Of a stretch of DNA of 64,000 nt, positions 26,176 through 35,254 are shown piece after piece (within the stretch, counting starts at the first letter, position 1; every line of letters starts with the position of its first letter). The notes beneath the pieces are model-generated. The model was not told the origin of the DNA, made no database searches, and saw only the letters and a list, made by a program, of their open reading frames with translations. The stretch comes from Methylobacterium sp. J-078. Its GTDB lineage: Bacteria; Pseudomonadota; Alphaproteobacteria; Rhizobiales; Beijerinckiaceae. Location of the stretch: assembly GCF_022829285.1 (NCBI RefSeq), contig NZ_JAKSYI010000141.1, positions 1 to 64,000 on the forward strand. Reading direction: 5' to 3'. Made by a program: the position numbers and the translations under genes.

Positions 26176-27656
26176 CCGCGTATCGAAGCGCGGGCGCGGC
26201 TGCTGTCGTGCATCAGACTGTCCGCCGCGATCCGCCCGGATTGCGCCGCCATCGGCACCCCCGGACCCGGATGCACGCTCCCCCCGGCTAGATACAGGCC
26301 CGGGATCTTTGTGCGCGCCCCCGGACGCTTGAACGAGGCCATCCAGCCGTGAGACGCCCGTCCGTAGAGCGCTCCCGCCGAGCCCGGAAACAGGCGGGCA
26401 AAATCCTCCGGCCGGGTCGTCACCGGCTCCGCCGCGTCCACCAAGGTCAGGCCGCTCGCGCTCAGGCGCCGTCGCATCGTGGTCACGCATGTCTCGATCT
26501 CCGAGGGGCTGAACGGGCGGGCCGGTGCGTTGGCGAGGCAGAGCAGGCGCTCCGGGCCGTCCGGATGTGGGGCGACATCGCTTCGGTCCTGGGCGCAGAC
26601 GTAGATCGTCGGGTCGGCGGGCAGGGTGCCCCGTGCGATCTGCGCGAACTCCGCCTCGTAATCGGCCGAGAAGAACACGGTGTGGCGGGCGAGCGGGAAC
26701 CCCTGGGCCCGGGCCGAGAGGCAGAGCGTCACTGCCGAGAGGGAGCGCTCGGAGGCCGGAACCGCGTCCGCTGCGCGAGCGGCCTCGCGGCCGAGCAGGC
26801 CCTCGGCGAGACCGGCGACGTCGGCGTTGCAGATCACCGCGTCGGCGAGCACCCGCTCGCCGTCGGCGAGGTCGACCCCGATAACACGCCCACTTGAGAC
26901 GGCGATGCGGCGGGCGGGCGTGGCGTAGCGGAAGCGGGCGCCGCGCTCACCAGCGAGCTGCGCCACGGCCTGTGCCAAGCGGCTGAGGCCGCCCGCCACG
27001 TGCCAAACGCCCTGGCTCTCCACATGCGCTACGAGCATCAGGGTGGCAGGCGCCGCGAAGGGCGAAGAGCCACAATAGGTCGCGTAGCGCCCGAAGAGTT
27101 GGCGTAAGCGCGGATCGGCGAAGTAGTCGCCGAGTGCGCTCCACAGGGTCGTGAAGGGCTGGATTCGCCAGAGGTTGCCAAGACCCGAGAGGCCGGCTCT
27201 CCGGGTCAAGTCGACGGGGCTCGGGCGCGCGCCGCGGATGAACGGCCCCTCCAGGGTGCCGTAGACTTCCGCCGCCCGGGCGTGGAAGCGTCGGTATCCA
27301 TCCCGCTCGCGCGCGCCTGCGAACGCCTCGATTGCCGCCTCGGAAGCTTCTGGGTCGGCCATGAGATCGAGCGTCTCGCCCGATCGCCAGGTGTGGCGGG
27401 CCAGGATCGCGGCCGGTTCGAGCCCCACATGGGCGGCGAACTCTGCCCCGCATTCCGCGAAGAGTTCCTCGAAGACCCAACGCATCGTGAAGACCGTGGG
27501 CCCGGCCTCCACCGCACCGGCGCCCACGGGGACGCTCCGCATCTTGCCGCCGGGGCGGGGCGCCTGCTCCAGCACCGTGACGTCGAGGCCCGCATGAGCG
27601 AGCCGCAGAGCGGCAGCGAGGCCGCCGATCCCGGCACCGACGATGACGACCTTCAC
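26133..27656 (-). CDS. crtD: 1-hydroxycarotenoid 3,4-desaturase (CrtD)
   Basis: A 507-residue phytoene-desaturase-family flavoprotein. The N-terminal dinucleotide-binding motif VVIVGAGIGGLAAALRL is followed by VLEQAPRPGGKM; the C-terminal FAD signature reads LYLAGGSVHPGPGVPMA. Location with crtC, crtE and crtF favours CrtD over the phytoene desaturase CrtI. It introduces the C3-C4 double bond after hydration or methoxylation. GTG 27656 has GGAGG seven bases upstream and starts directly at the FAD fold, so it is preferred to the ATG at 27698, which would fall inside the PpsR-type box. Confidence 0.87.
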   Translation of the reverse strand: MKVVIVGAGIGGLAAALRLAHAGLDVTVLEQAPRPGGKMRSVPVGAGAVEAGPTVFTMRWVFEELFAECGAEFAAHVGLEPAAILARHTWRSGETLDLMADPEASEAAIEAFAGARERDGYRRFHARAAEVYGTLEGPFIRGARPSPVDLTRRAGLSGLGNLWRIQPFTTLWSALGDYFADPRLRQLFGRYATYCGSSPFAAPATLMLVAHVESQGVWHVAGGLSRLAQAVAQLAGERGARFRYATPARRIAVSSGRVIGVDLADGERVLADAVICNADVAGLAEGLLGREAARAADAVPASERSLSAVTLCLSARAQGFPLARHTVFFSADYEAEFAQIARGTLPADPTIYVCAQDRSDVAPHPDGPERLLCLANAPARPFSPSEIETCVTTMRRRLSASGLTLVDAAEPVTTRPEDFARLFPGSAGALYGRASHGWMASFKRPGARTKIPGLYLAGGSVHPGPGVPMAAQSGRIAADSLMHDSSRARASIRGWIATATSGGTSTP

Positions 27657-27692
27657 CGATGAGCCTCCGTCGCGCGGAACTGCCTTGACGAC

Positions 27693-27710
27693 TGTCAATC
27701 AATACTGACA
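27693..27710. promoter_or_regulatory. PpsR/CrtJ-type operator between crtD and crtE
   Basis: TGTCAATCAATACTGACA is an exact TGT-N12-ACA palindrome, the binding site of the redox/light repressor PpsR (CrtJ). It lies in the 96-bp divergent promoter region. A further TGACA element at 27714-27718 and TGACA at 27733-27737 may be half sites. Confidence 0.8.
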
Positions 27711-27752
27711 CTCTGACATTTCAATAACAAGTGACACGGGAGGAATCGCCGG

Positions 27753-28622
27753 ATGGACGCCAACCGTCGTATCGAGCAGGCGCTGGACGCCGCTGTCGCG
27801 CATCTGGAGGCGCCGGGCGCGCCTCCCCGCCTCGCCGAGGCCCTGCGCTACGCGGTCTTTCCCGGCGGTCATCGCATTCGGCCGCGTCTTTGCTTGTCCG
27901 TTGCGCGGGCTTGTGGTGACGATGATCCGGCGGCTTCCGATGCGGCGGCTGCGGCGATCGAGCTTCTGCACTGCGCCTCCCTGATCCACGACGATCTGCC
28001 CTGCTTCGACGACGCGCCCCTGCGGCGGGGGCAGCCCTCGGTGCACGCGGCCTTCGGTGAGCCCCTGGCGGTCCTGGCCGGCGACGCCCTGATCGTCTCG
28101 GCCTTCGAGACCCTGGCGCGGGGCGCGGCCCGCAGCCCGAATCGCCTCGCCGCCCTGGTCGGGCTCGTCGCCCGCGCCGCCGGCTCCCCCGCCGGAATCG
28201 CCGCCGGGCAGGCCTGGGAATCGGAGCCGAACGTGGCGCTCACCGAGTACCAGCAGGCCAAGACCGGCGCGCTGTTCGCCGCCGCGACGGTGACGGGGGC
28301 GGCGGCGGCCGGCGCGCCGTCGCTGCCCTGGCGGCTCCTGGGCGAGTGCCTGGGCGAGGCCTACCAGGTCGCCGACGACCTGCGCGACGTCGCCTGCCGG
28401 CAGGAGGAGGTCGGCAAGCCGGTCGGGCGCGATTCGACCCTCGGGCGGCCGAACGCCGCCGCCCTCCTGGGGATGGGGGGCGCCCTGGCGCGCCTCAAGC
28501 GCCTCGTGCGGGAAGCCATAGAGGTGATTCCCGACTGCCCGGGCGCCGAGACCCTCCGGGCCGAGATCGAGGCGCAGACGCGGCTGTTCCTGCCGGCGAG
28601 CCTCGCGCGGGAGCTGGCCTGA
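27753..28622 (+). CDS. crtE: Geranylgeranyl diphosphate synthase
   Basis: A 289-residue trans-prenyltransferase. The first Asp-rich motif reads HDDLPCFDDAPLRRG and the second DDLRDVA, the Mg2+-diphosphate clamps; GGHRIRPRL near residue 37 is the allylic phosphate-binding element. It supplies C20 diphosphate for carotenoids and for the geranylgeranyl tail of bacteriochlorophyll. Farnesyl synthase IspA is a close paralogue, and the location between crtD and crtF decides for CrtE. A GGGAGG element lies ahead of the ATG. crtF follows after 1 bp. Confidence 0.9.
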   Translation: MDANRRIEQALDAAVAHLEAPGAPPRLAEALRYAVFPGGHRIRPRLCLSVARACGDDDPAASDAAAAAIELLHCASLIHDDLPCFDDAPLRRGQPSVHAAFGEPLAVLAGDALIVSAFETLARGAARSPNRLAALVGLVARAAGSPAGIAAGQAWESEPNVALTEYQQAKTGALFAAATVTGAAAAGAPSLPWRLLGECLGEAYQVADDLRDVACRQEEVGKPVGRDSTLGRPNAAALLGMGGALARLKRLVREAIEVIPDCPGAETLRAEIEAQTRLFLPASLARELA

Positions 28623-28623
28623 C

Positions 28624-29772
28624 GTGGCGCGGGGCGCCGCGATCGGGACCCCGCGCCCGGCCCCGGGGGAGGGCTGGCGCACCCGCTGGCGCGCCTTCCG
28701 CACCCGCACGGTGGCCGATCCGCGCTTCCAGCGCTGGGCCGCCGGCTTCCCCCTGACCCGAGGCATCGCGCGGGCGAACACGCGGGCGCTGTTCGACCTC
28801 TGCGCGGGCTTCACCTACTCGCAGACCCTGTTCGCCTGCCTGCGCCTCGACCTGTTCGGGGCGCTGGCGCCGGGACCCCTCGGCCTCGACGGTCTCGCGG
28901 CGCGGATGGGCTTGCCGGCCGAGGCCGCGACCCGCCTCCTGAAGGCGGCCGCCGCCCTCGGCCTCGTCGCCGCCCTGCCGGACGGGCGCTACGCCCTGGC
29001 GGATCTGGGCGCGGCCCTGATCGGCAACCCCGCCATCGGCCGGATGGTCGAGCACCATGCCATGCTCTACGACGACCTGCGCGATCCCGTCGCCCTCCTG
29101 CGCGGGGAGGCGGGTCCGACCCGGCTCGCCGCGTATTGGCCCTATGCCGGGCAGGACGGCACCACCCTCGGGGCGGAGGCGGTGGCGCCGTATGGCGGGC
29201 TCATGGCCGCCTCGCAGGCCCTGATCGCGCAGGACATCCTGGAGGCCTACCCGCTGACCCGGCATCGCTGCCTGATGGATGTCGGCGGGGGCGAGGGCGC
29301 CTTCCTGACGGCGGCGGCGCGCGCGGCCCCCCACCTCCAGCTCCGGCTGTTCGACCTGCCGGCGGTGGCCACCCGGGCGCAGGCCCATCTCGACCGGGAG
29401 GGCCTGAGCGGGCGGGCGCGGGCGATCGGCGGCAGCTTCCTCGCCGGCCCGCTGCCGGAGGGCGCCGACGCGATCTCCCTGGTGCGCGTGGTGCACGATC
29501 ACGACGATGAACAGGTGCGCATCATGCTGCGCGCGGCCCGGGTCGCGCTCCCGCAGCATGCGGCGCTCATCATCGCCGAACCGATGAGCGGCACGCCCGG
29601 CGCCGAACCGATCACGGACGCGTATTTCGGGTTCTACCTGCTGGCCATGGGAACCGGCCGCTGCCGGACCGTGGCCGAGCTGACGGCCCTGCTGCACGAG
29701 GCGGGCTTCACGAAGGTCCGCGAGATGCCGACCCGCCGGCCGCTGCTGGCGCGGGTCCTTGTGTCAACCTGA
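28624..29772 (+). CDS. crtF: Hydroxyneurosporene/demethylspheroidene O-methyltransferase
   Basis: A 382-residue SAM methyltransferase of the acetylserotonin O-methyltransferase type. An N-terminal winged-helix dimerisation domain is followed by the SAM site LMDVGGGEGAFLTAA and the catalytic-His region VRVVHDHDDEQVR, then LIIAEPM. It methylates the C1 hydroxyl made by CrtC. GTG start lies 1 bp after the crtE stop, so crtEF is a tightly coupled pair. The 3' end overlaps a near-consensus PpsR-type box that serves the following bchC. Confidence 0.9.
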   Translation: MARGAAIGTPRPAPGEGWRTRWRAFRTRTVADPRFQRWAAGFPLTRGIARANTRALFDLCAGFTYSQTLFACLRLDLFGALAPGPLGLDGLAARMGLPAEAATRLLKAAAALGLVAALPDGRYALADLGAALIGNPAIGRMVEHHAMLYDDLRDPVALLRGEAGPTRLAAYWPYAGQDGTTLGAEAVAPYGGLMAASQALIAQDILEAYPLTRHRCLMDVGGGEGAFLTAAARAAPHLQLRLFDLPAVATRAQAHLDREGLSGRARAIGGSFLAGPLPEGADAISLVRVVHDHDDEQVRIMLRAARVALPQHAALIIAEPMSGTPGAEPITDAYFGFYLLAMGTGRCRTVAELTALLHEAGFTKVREMPTRRPLLARVLVST

Positions 29773-29779
29773 ATTGACG
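29762..29779. promoter_or_regulatory. Near-consensus PpsR/CrtJ box (distal) upstream of bchC
   Basis: TGTCAACCTGAATTGACG matches TGT-N12-ACA except for the last base. It overlaps the end of crtF and lies 69 bp before a perfect box. Confidence 0.55.
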
Positions 29780-29830
29780 AAAACGGCGAATTCCGCCCGC
29801 GCCGGGTAATTTCAGATTGACGTATGAAAG

Positions 29831-29848
29831 TGTCTATCTAGGATGACA
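29831..29848. promoter_or_regulatory. PpsR/CrtJ box (proximal) upstream of bchC
   Basis: TGTCTATCTAGGATGACA is an exact TGT-N12-ACA palindrome 55 bp before the bchC start. Paired PpsR boxes upstream of bchC are known in Rhodobacter-type clusters, where the protein represses the bchCXYZ-puf superoperon in oxygen. Confidence 0.8.
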
Positions 29849-29902
29849 CATCAGATCCGGAACGAACCGGATCGAATCGCCGGGACAGGGAGGACAGGCT
29901 CG

Positions 29903-30838
29903 ATGAACGCACAGGCCGTCATCCTCCACCGCCCCGGTCAGATCGGCCTCGAGACCCTGACCCTCGACGCTCCGACCCCGGCCGACGCCGTCGTGGCGAT
30001 TCGCTGGAGCGGGATCAGCACCGGCACCGAGCGCCTGCTCTGGTCGGGCCGGATGCCCGATTTTCCCGGCATGGGCTACCCGCTGGTGCCGGGCTACGAA
30101 TCGGTCGGCGAGGTCGTGGAGGCCGGCGCCGAATCCGGATTGCGCGCGGGACAGACCGTGTTCGTCCCCGGCGCCCGCTGCTTCGGTCCGGTGCGGGGCC
30201 TCTTCGGCGGCGCCGCCTCGCACCTCGTCAGTGCCGGCGCCCGCCTCGTGTCCATCGATTCCGGTCTCGCCGAGCGCGGCACCCTGATCGCACTCGCGGC
30301 GACCGCCCATCATGCGCTGGCGGGTATCGACCTCGCTCGGCCGCTCCTCGTCGTCGGCCATGGGGTGCTGGGGCGCCTCGTCGCCCGCATCGCCACGGCC
30401 CTCGGCGGTGATCCGCAGGTCTGGGAGACCGTGCCCGTGCGCCGGCAGGGCGCGGAAGGCTACGCCGTGCGCGCCCCCGAGGACGATGCCCGGCGCGACT
30501 ACGCCACGGTCCTCGACGTCAGCGGCGATGCCGGGATCCTCGACGCTGCGATCGCCCGGCTCGCGCCCGGTGGCGAGATCGTGCTCGCGGGCTTCTACGA
30601 GGCCCGGCTCGCCTTCGATTTCGCCCCCGCCTTCCTGCGGGAGGCCCGCATCCGGGTCGCGGCCCAGTGGCGGCCCGAGGATCTCGCCGCGACCCTGGCG
30701 CTGATCGAGGCGGACCGCCTCGCCCTCGACGGCCTCATCACCCACCGGCGTCCGACGGACGCCGCTCCGGACGCCTATCGCACGGCCTTCGGCGATGCCG
30801 AATGCCTGAAGATGATCCTGGATTGGAGAGCCGCATGA
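29903..30838 (+). CDS. bchC: Bacteriochlorophyllide a dehydrogenase (BchC)
   Basis: A 311-residue member of the zinc-type medium-chain dehydrogenase superfamily. It oxidises the 3-hydroxyethyl group of bacteriochlorophyllide to the 3-acetyl group. Visible features are WSGISTGTERLLWSG, GYESVGEVVEAG and the nucleotide loop VVGHGVLGRLVARIA. ATG 29903 has an AGGGAGGA element upstream; an upstream in-frame ATG at 29843 lies within the PpsR-box region and is rejected. It opens the bchCXYZ-pufQBALMC superoperon and overlaps bchX by ATGA. Confidence 0.93.
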   Translation: MNAQAVILHRPGQIGLETLTLDAPTPADAVVAIRWSGISTGTERLLWSGRMPDFPGMGYPLVPGYESVGEVVEAGAESGLRAGQTVFVPGARCFGPVRGLFGGAASHLVSAGARLVSIDSGLAERGTLIALAATAHHALAGIDLARPLLVVGHGVLGRLVARIATALGGDPQVWETVPVRRQGAEGYAVRAPEDDARRDYATVLDVSGDAGILDAAIARLAPGGEIVLAGFYEARLAFDFAPAFLREARIRVAAQWRPEDLAATLALIEADRLALDGLITHRRPTDAAPDAYRTAFGDAECLKMILDWRAA

Positions 30839-31851
30839 ACATCCAGCTGAAGACGATGCAGCTGAACGGCGGCGCCCTGACGGCTTCCGAGGCGCTCCGC
30901 GCCGAGGCCGGCATCGAGCCGGATCCCGTGCCGGTCAAGGCCACCAAGGAGACGCAGATCATCGCGATCTACGGCAAGGGCGGCATCGGCAAGTCGTTCA
31001 CCCTGGCCAATCTCAGCTACATGATGGCCCAGCAGGGCAAGAAGGTCCTGCTCATCGGGTGCGATCCGAAGAGCGACACCACCTCGCTGCTCTTCGGCGG
31101 CCGGGCCTGCCCGACCATCATCGAGACCTCCACCAAGAAGAAGCTCGCGGGCGAGCAGGTCGCCATCGGCGACGTCTGCTTCAAGCGCGACGGGGTCTAC
31201 GCCATGGAGCTCGGCGGCCCGGAGGTCGGGCGCGGCTGCGGTGGGCGCGGCATCATCCACGGCTTCGAGCTCCTGGAGAAGCTCGGCTTCCACGAATGGG
31301 GCTTCGACTACGTCCTCCTCGACTTCCTGGGCGACGTGGTCTGCGGCGGCTTCGGCCTGCCGATCGCCCGCGACATGTGCCAGAAGGTCATCGTCGTCGG
31401 CTCGAACGACCTGCAGTCGCTCTACGTGGCCAACAACGTCTGCTCGGCGGTGGAATACTTCCGCAAGCTCGGCGGCAATGTCGGGGTCGGCGGCCTCGTC
31501 ATCAACAAGGACGACGGCACCGGCGAGGCCCAGGCCTTCGCGCAAGCCGTCGGCATCCCGGTCCTGGCCTCGATCCCGGCCCACGACGACATCCGCAAGA
31601 AGAGCGCGAATTACGAGATCATCGGCCGGCCCGAGAGCCCCTGGGGCTCGCTCTTCGCGGATCTCGCGCAGAACGTCCACGACGCGGCCGCCAACCACCC
31701 GACGCCGCTCTCCCAGGACGGGCTGCTCGGTCTGTTCAAGGGCGAGGCCGTCGGCCGGGGCGTCACCCTGGTGCCCGCCACCTTCGAGGACATGTGCGGC
31801 ACGACCCAGGTCGTGAAGCCGTCCCTCGAAGTCGTCTACGACGAGGTCTGA
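30835..31851 (+). CDS. bchX: Chlorophyllide a reductase iron-sulfur subunit
   Basis: A 338-residue NifH-like ATPase. The P-loop reads GKGGIGKSFTLANLS. Cys ligands for the inter-subunit 4Fe-4S cluster occur in GRGCGGRGI and in VVCGGFGLPIARDMC, and the GCDPKSDTT element follows the P-loop. It drives ATP-dependent electron transfer to BchYZ for reduction of the chlorin B ring. It overlaps bchC by 4 bp. Confidence 0.97.
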   Translation: MNIQLKTMQLNGGALTASEALRAEAGIEPDPVPVKATKETQIIAIYGKGGIGKSFTLANLSYMMAQQGKKVLLIGCDPKSDTTSLLFGGRACPTIIETSTKKKLAGEQVAIGDVCFKRDGVYAMELGGPEVGRGCGGRGIIHGFELLEKLGFHEWGFDYVLLDFLGDVVCGGFGLPIARDMCQKVIVVGSNDLQSLYVANNVCSAVEYFRKLGGNVGVGGLVINKDDGTGEAQAFAQAVGIPVLASIPAHDDIRKKSANYEIIGRPESPWGSLFADLAQNVHDAAANHPTPLSQDGLLGLFKGEAVGRGVTLVPATFEDMCGTTQVVKPSLEVVYDEV

Positions 31852-31857
31852 CGCATC

Positions 31858-33453
31858 ATGGCCGTCACCCTCGACATCGCGGATCTTCGGGCGCGCCAGA
31901 CCCTTCGCGCCGGCAACGAGCGCCCGGCCTCGACCCTGGCGCCCCTCGTGGCCCCGGCCGAGGTGGTGAACCTCGCCGCCGCGAAGGAGGACGGTCTGGG
32001 CTGCCATTCCGGCAAGGCCACGATGCGGGCGGCCGCCGAGGCCGCCGGGATGTCCGATACGCTGGATCAACTCCGGAAAGACTACCCGACGGGGCCGCAC
32101 GACCAGCCCCAGAGCATGTGCCCGGCCTTCGGTAGCTTGCGCGTCGGATTGCGGATGCGGCGCACGGCGACGATCCTGTCGGGCTCCGCCTGCTGCGTCT
32201 ACGGCCTGACCTTCACGGCGCATTTCTACGGCGCCAAGCGGAGCGTGGGCTACGTGCCCTTCAACTCCGAGACCCTGGTCACCGGCAAGCTCTTCGAGGA
32301 CATCCGCGAAGCGGTGTTCCAGGTGGCCAAGCCCGCCGATTACGACGCCGTCGTCGTCATCAACCTGTGCGTGCCCACGGCCTCCGGCGTCCCCTTGCGC
32401 CTCCTGCCCAAGGAGATCGACGGGGTCCGGATCATCGGTATCGACGTGCCGGGCTTCGGGGTCCCCACCCATGCCGAGGCCAAGGACGTGCTGGCCGGGG
32501 CGATGCTGAAATTCGCCCGCGGGGAGGCCGAGCAGGGCCCCGTCCAGGCGCCCCGCGCCGGCCGGGCCGAGCGCCCCACCGTGGCGCTGCTGGGCGAGAT
32601 GTTCCCCGCCGACCCGGTGGTGATCGGCGGCCTCCTCGAGCCGCTGGGTCTGGCGGCCGGTCCCGTCGTACCGACGCGCGAATGGCGCGAGCTCTACGCG
32701 GCCCTCGACTGCACTGCCGTGGCGGCGATCCACCCGTTCTACACCGCCTCGCTGCGCGAGTTCTCCGCCGCCGGGCGGCCCATCGTCGGCTCGGCGCCGG
32801 TCGGGCACGACGGCACCGCCGACTGGCTGGACCGCATCGGCGAGGCCTGCGCCGTGCCCCGCGCCACCGTCGAGGCCGCCAAGAACCGCTTCCTGCCCAT
32901 GATCGCGGGAGCGCTCGCCGCCAACCCGATCCGGGGGCGGATCACGCTCTCGGGTTACGAGGGCTCGGAACTCCTGGTCGGACGCCTCCTCGTCGAGAGC
33001 GGCGCGGACCTGCGCTACGTGGGCACCGCCTGCCCGCGCACCCCCCATTCGGAGGCCGACCGCGACTGGCTCGAGGCCCACGGCGTCACCGTGCGCTACC
33101 GCGCCTCCCTGGAGGACGATCTCGCCGCCCTCATGGATGTGCGGCCCGATCTCGCCATCGGCACCACGCCGGTGGTGCAGAAGGCCAAGGCGCTCGGGGT
33201 TCCGGCCCTCTACTTCACCAACCTGATCTCGGCCCGTCCGCTCATGGGCGTGGCCGGCGCCGGGTCCCTCGCCAAGGTCATCAACGCGGCCCTCGGCAAC
33301 CGCGCGCGCTTCGACGCCATGCGGGATTTCTTCGATGGGGTCGGCACGGGTCACGCCGCCGGTATCTGGGAGGACGTGCCCAAGCTCCGCAAGGCGGTGG
33401 CGAGCCCCCGTCGCGAAAAACCCGCTCATGATCCGATCGGGGAGATGGCCTGA
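31858..33453 (+). CDS. bchY: Chlorophyllide a reductase subunit Y
   Basis: A 531-residue NifD/NifK-type subunit. Candidate Cys ligands for the 4Fe-4S cluster shared with BchZ are in LGCHSGKATM, MCPAFGSLR and GSACCVYGLTF. The Rossmann-like domains of the nitrogenase fold follow. With BchX and BchZ it reduces the C7-C8 bond of chlorophyllide to give the bacteriochlorin ring. The bchY stop and bchZ start share one base (TGATG), so translation is coupled. Confidence 0.96.
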   Translation: MAVTLDIADLRARQTLRAGNERPASTLAPLVAPAEVVNLAAAKEDGLGCHSGKATMRAAAEAAGMSDTLDQLRKDYPTGPHDQPQSMCPAFGSLRVGLRMRRTATILSGSACCVYGLTFTAHFYGAKRSVGYVPFNSETLVTGKLFEDIREAVFQVAKPADYDAVVVINLCVPTASGVPLRLLPKEIDGVRIIGIDVPGFGVPTHAEAKDVLAGAMLKFARGEAEQGPVQAPRAGRAERPTVALLGEMFPADPVVIGGLLEPLGLAAGPVVPTREWRELYAALDCTAVAAIHPFYTASLREFSAAGRPIVGSAPVGHDGTADWLDRIGEACAVPRATVEAAKNRFLPMIAGALAANPIRGRITLSGYEGSELLVGRLLVESGADLRYVGTACPRTPHSEADRDWLEAHGVTVRYRASLEDDLAALMDVRPDLAIGTTPVVQKAKALGVPALYFTNLISARPLMGVAGAGSLAKVINAALGNRARFDAMRDFFDGVGTGHAAGIWEDVPKLRKAVASPRREKPAHDPIGEMA

Positions 33454-34919
33454 TGCTCGTCCTCGATCACGACCGTGCCGGCGGCTACTGGGGCGCCGTC
33501 TACGTCTTCACCGCCATCAAGGGGTTGCAGGTCGTCATCGACGGTCCGGTGGGCTGCGAGAACCTGCCCGTCACCTCGGTGCTGCACTACACCGATGCCC
33601 TGCCGCCGCACGAACTGCCCATCGTGGTGACGGGACTGGCGGAGGAGGAACTCGGCCGGCACGGCACCGAGGCCGCGATGAAGCGGGCGCACGCCACCCT
33701 CGACCCGGCCCAGCCGAGCGTGGTGGTGACGGGCTCCATCGCCGAGATGATCGGCGGCGGCGTCACCCCGGAGGGCACCAACCTCCAGCGTTTCCTGCCG
33801 CGCACCATCGACGAGGACCAGTGGCAGACCGCCGACCGGGCCATGTCCTGGCTTTGGCAGGAATACGGCGCCAAGCGCTTCGCCAAGAAGGGCATCCCGG
33901 CCCGTCCGGAACGCCGGGAGGGCGTGAAGCCCCGGGTGAACCTGATCGGGCCCGCCTACGGCACCTTCAACATGCCGTCCGATCTCGCCGAGATCCGCCG
34001 CCTCGTCGAGGGCATCGGCGCCGAGGTGAACCTCGTATTCCCCCTCGGCTCGCATCTGGCCGACGTACCGGCGCTCGTGAACGCGGACGCCAACATCTGC
34101 CTCTATCGCGAGTTCGGCCGCCTGCTCTGCGAAGCCCTGGAGCGTCCCTACTTTCAGGCGCCCATCGGCATCCATTCCACGACGCGGTTCCTGCGGGCGC
34201 TGGGCGAAGCGCTGGGCCTCGACCCCGAGCCGTTCATCGAGCGCGAGAAGCACACCACCATCAAGCCGGTCTGGGACCTCTGGCGCTCGGTGACGCAGGA
34301 TTTCTTCGGCACCGCGAGCTTCGGCATCGTGGCCTCCGAGACCTATGCGCGGGGCGTCCGGCACTTCCTCGAGGACGAGATGGGCCTGCCCTGCCATTTT
34401 GCGGAATCCCGCAAGGCCGGCGCCAAGACCGACAACGCCGCCATTCGCGAGATGATCGCCAAGAACCCGCCGCTGGTGCTGTTCGGCTCGTTCAACGAGC
34501 GGATGTACGCGGCCGAATGCGGCGCCCGCGCGGTGTTCGTGCCGGCTTCCTTCCCGGGCGCCATCATCCGGCGGCACACGGGCACGCCCTTCATGGGGTT
34601 CTCCGGGGCGACCTACCTCGTCCAGGAGGTCTGCAACGCGCTCTTCGACATGCTCTTCCACATCCTGCCGCTCGCCCGCGACATGGACAAGGTCGAGGCG
34701 ACTCCGGCCCGGCTCCACCGCGAGCTGCCCTGGGACGAGGCGGCGCGTGCCCGCCTGGACGAACTCGTCGAGGCGCATCCGGTGCTGGTGCGGATCTCGG
34801 CCGCCAAGCGCCTGCGCGATGCCGCCGAGCGGGCGGCGCGCCAGGCCGGCGCGGGCCGGGTCGTCCCGGACCATGTCGAGCGCGCCCGCGCCGAGGCGAG
34901 CCTCGGAGCCGCCGCATGA
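33453..34919 (+). CDS. bchZ: Chlorophyllide a reductase subunit Z
   Basis: A 488-residue NifK-like subunit. GGYWGAVYVFTAIKGLQVVIDGP and GCENLPVTSVLHYTDALPPHELP at the start are family-typical and include a cluster Cys; VVVTGSIAEMIGGGVTPEG and the C-terminal region with AECGARAVFVPASFPG follow. It pairs with BchY. The gene joins directly to the puf part of the superoperon, with an ATGA overlap available to the next frame. Confidence 0.96.
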   Translation: MLVLDHDRAGGYWGAVYVFTAIKGLQVVIDGPVGCENLPVTSVLHYTDALPPHELPIVVTGLAEEELGRHGTEAAMKRAHATLDPAQPSVVVTGSIAEMIGGGVTPEGTNLQRFLPRTIDEDQWQTADRAMSWLWQEYGAKRFAKKGIPARPERREGVKPRVNLIGPAYGTFNMPSDLAEIRRLVEGIGAEVNLVFPLGSHLADVPALVNADANICLYREFGRLLCEALERPYFQAPIGIHSTTRFLRALGEALGLDPEPFIEREKHTTIKPVWDLWRSVTQDFFGTASFGIVASETYARGVRHFLEDEMGLPCHFAESRKAGAKTDNAAIREMIAKNPPLVLFGSFNERMYAAECGARAVFVPASFPGAIIRRHTGTPFMGFSGATYLVQEVCNALFDMLFHILPLARDMDKVEATPARLHRELPWDEAARARLDELVEAHPVLVRISAAKRLRDAAERAARQAGAGRVVPDHVERARAEASLGAAA

Positions 34920-35038
34920 GCGCCGGCCACCATTCCCTTTCCGGCTGGATCGGCGCGGCGCCGTCCAGCCGGTCGATGCCGACCCCGCGCGTCCTCGCAA
35001 GGACGCGTCCCGCCGCGGAACGCCAGGAGAGAGATCCC

Positions 35039-35254
35039 ATGCAACGTTCGCTGAATCCGGTGTCGCGCCTGCATCAGGACGAGGTCCAGGCCCGGATCCT
35101 CCTGGCCACCACCTACCCGTTCTTCCTCGCCGCCGCCGTGGTGCAGCGCGTGCTGCCGCAGGCGCGCAGCGCCGTCGCCCAGCCGCGCCGCTCGGTCTTC
35201 GCCGAGGCGCGGGCCATGGCCGTCTCGGCGATCCCCTTCGTCTTCATGGGGTGA
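35039..35254 (+). CDS. pufQ: PufQ-like small membrane protein
   Basis: A 71-residue protein between bchZ and pufB, the position of pufQ in purple bacteria. It has an N-terminal polar part (MQRSLNPVSRLHQDEV), one hydrophobic segment (ILLATTYPFFLAAAVVQRVL) and a C-terminus ending AEARAMAVSAIPFVFMG. PufQ assists bacteriochlorophyll supply to the antenna and reaction centre. The assignment rests on position, size and hydrophobicity. ATG 35039 has AGGAGA upstream; an in-frame ATG at 34916, overlapping the bchZ stop, would give 112 residues. Confidence 0.62.
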   Translation: MQRSLNPVSRLHQDEVQARILLATTYPFFLAAAVVQRVLPQARSAVAQPRRSVFAEARAMAVSAIPFVFMG

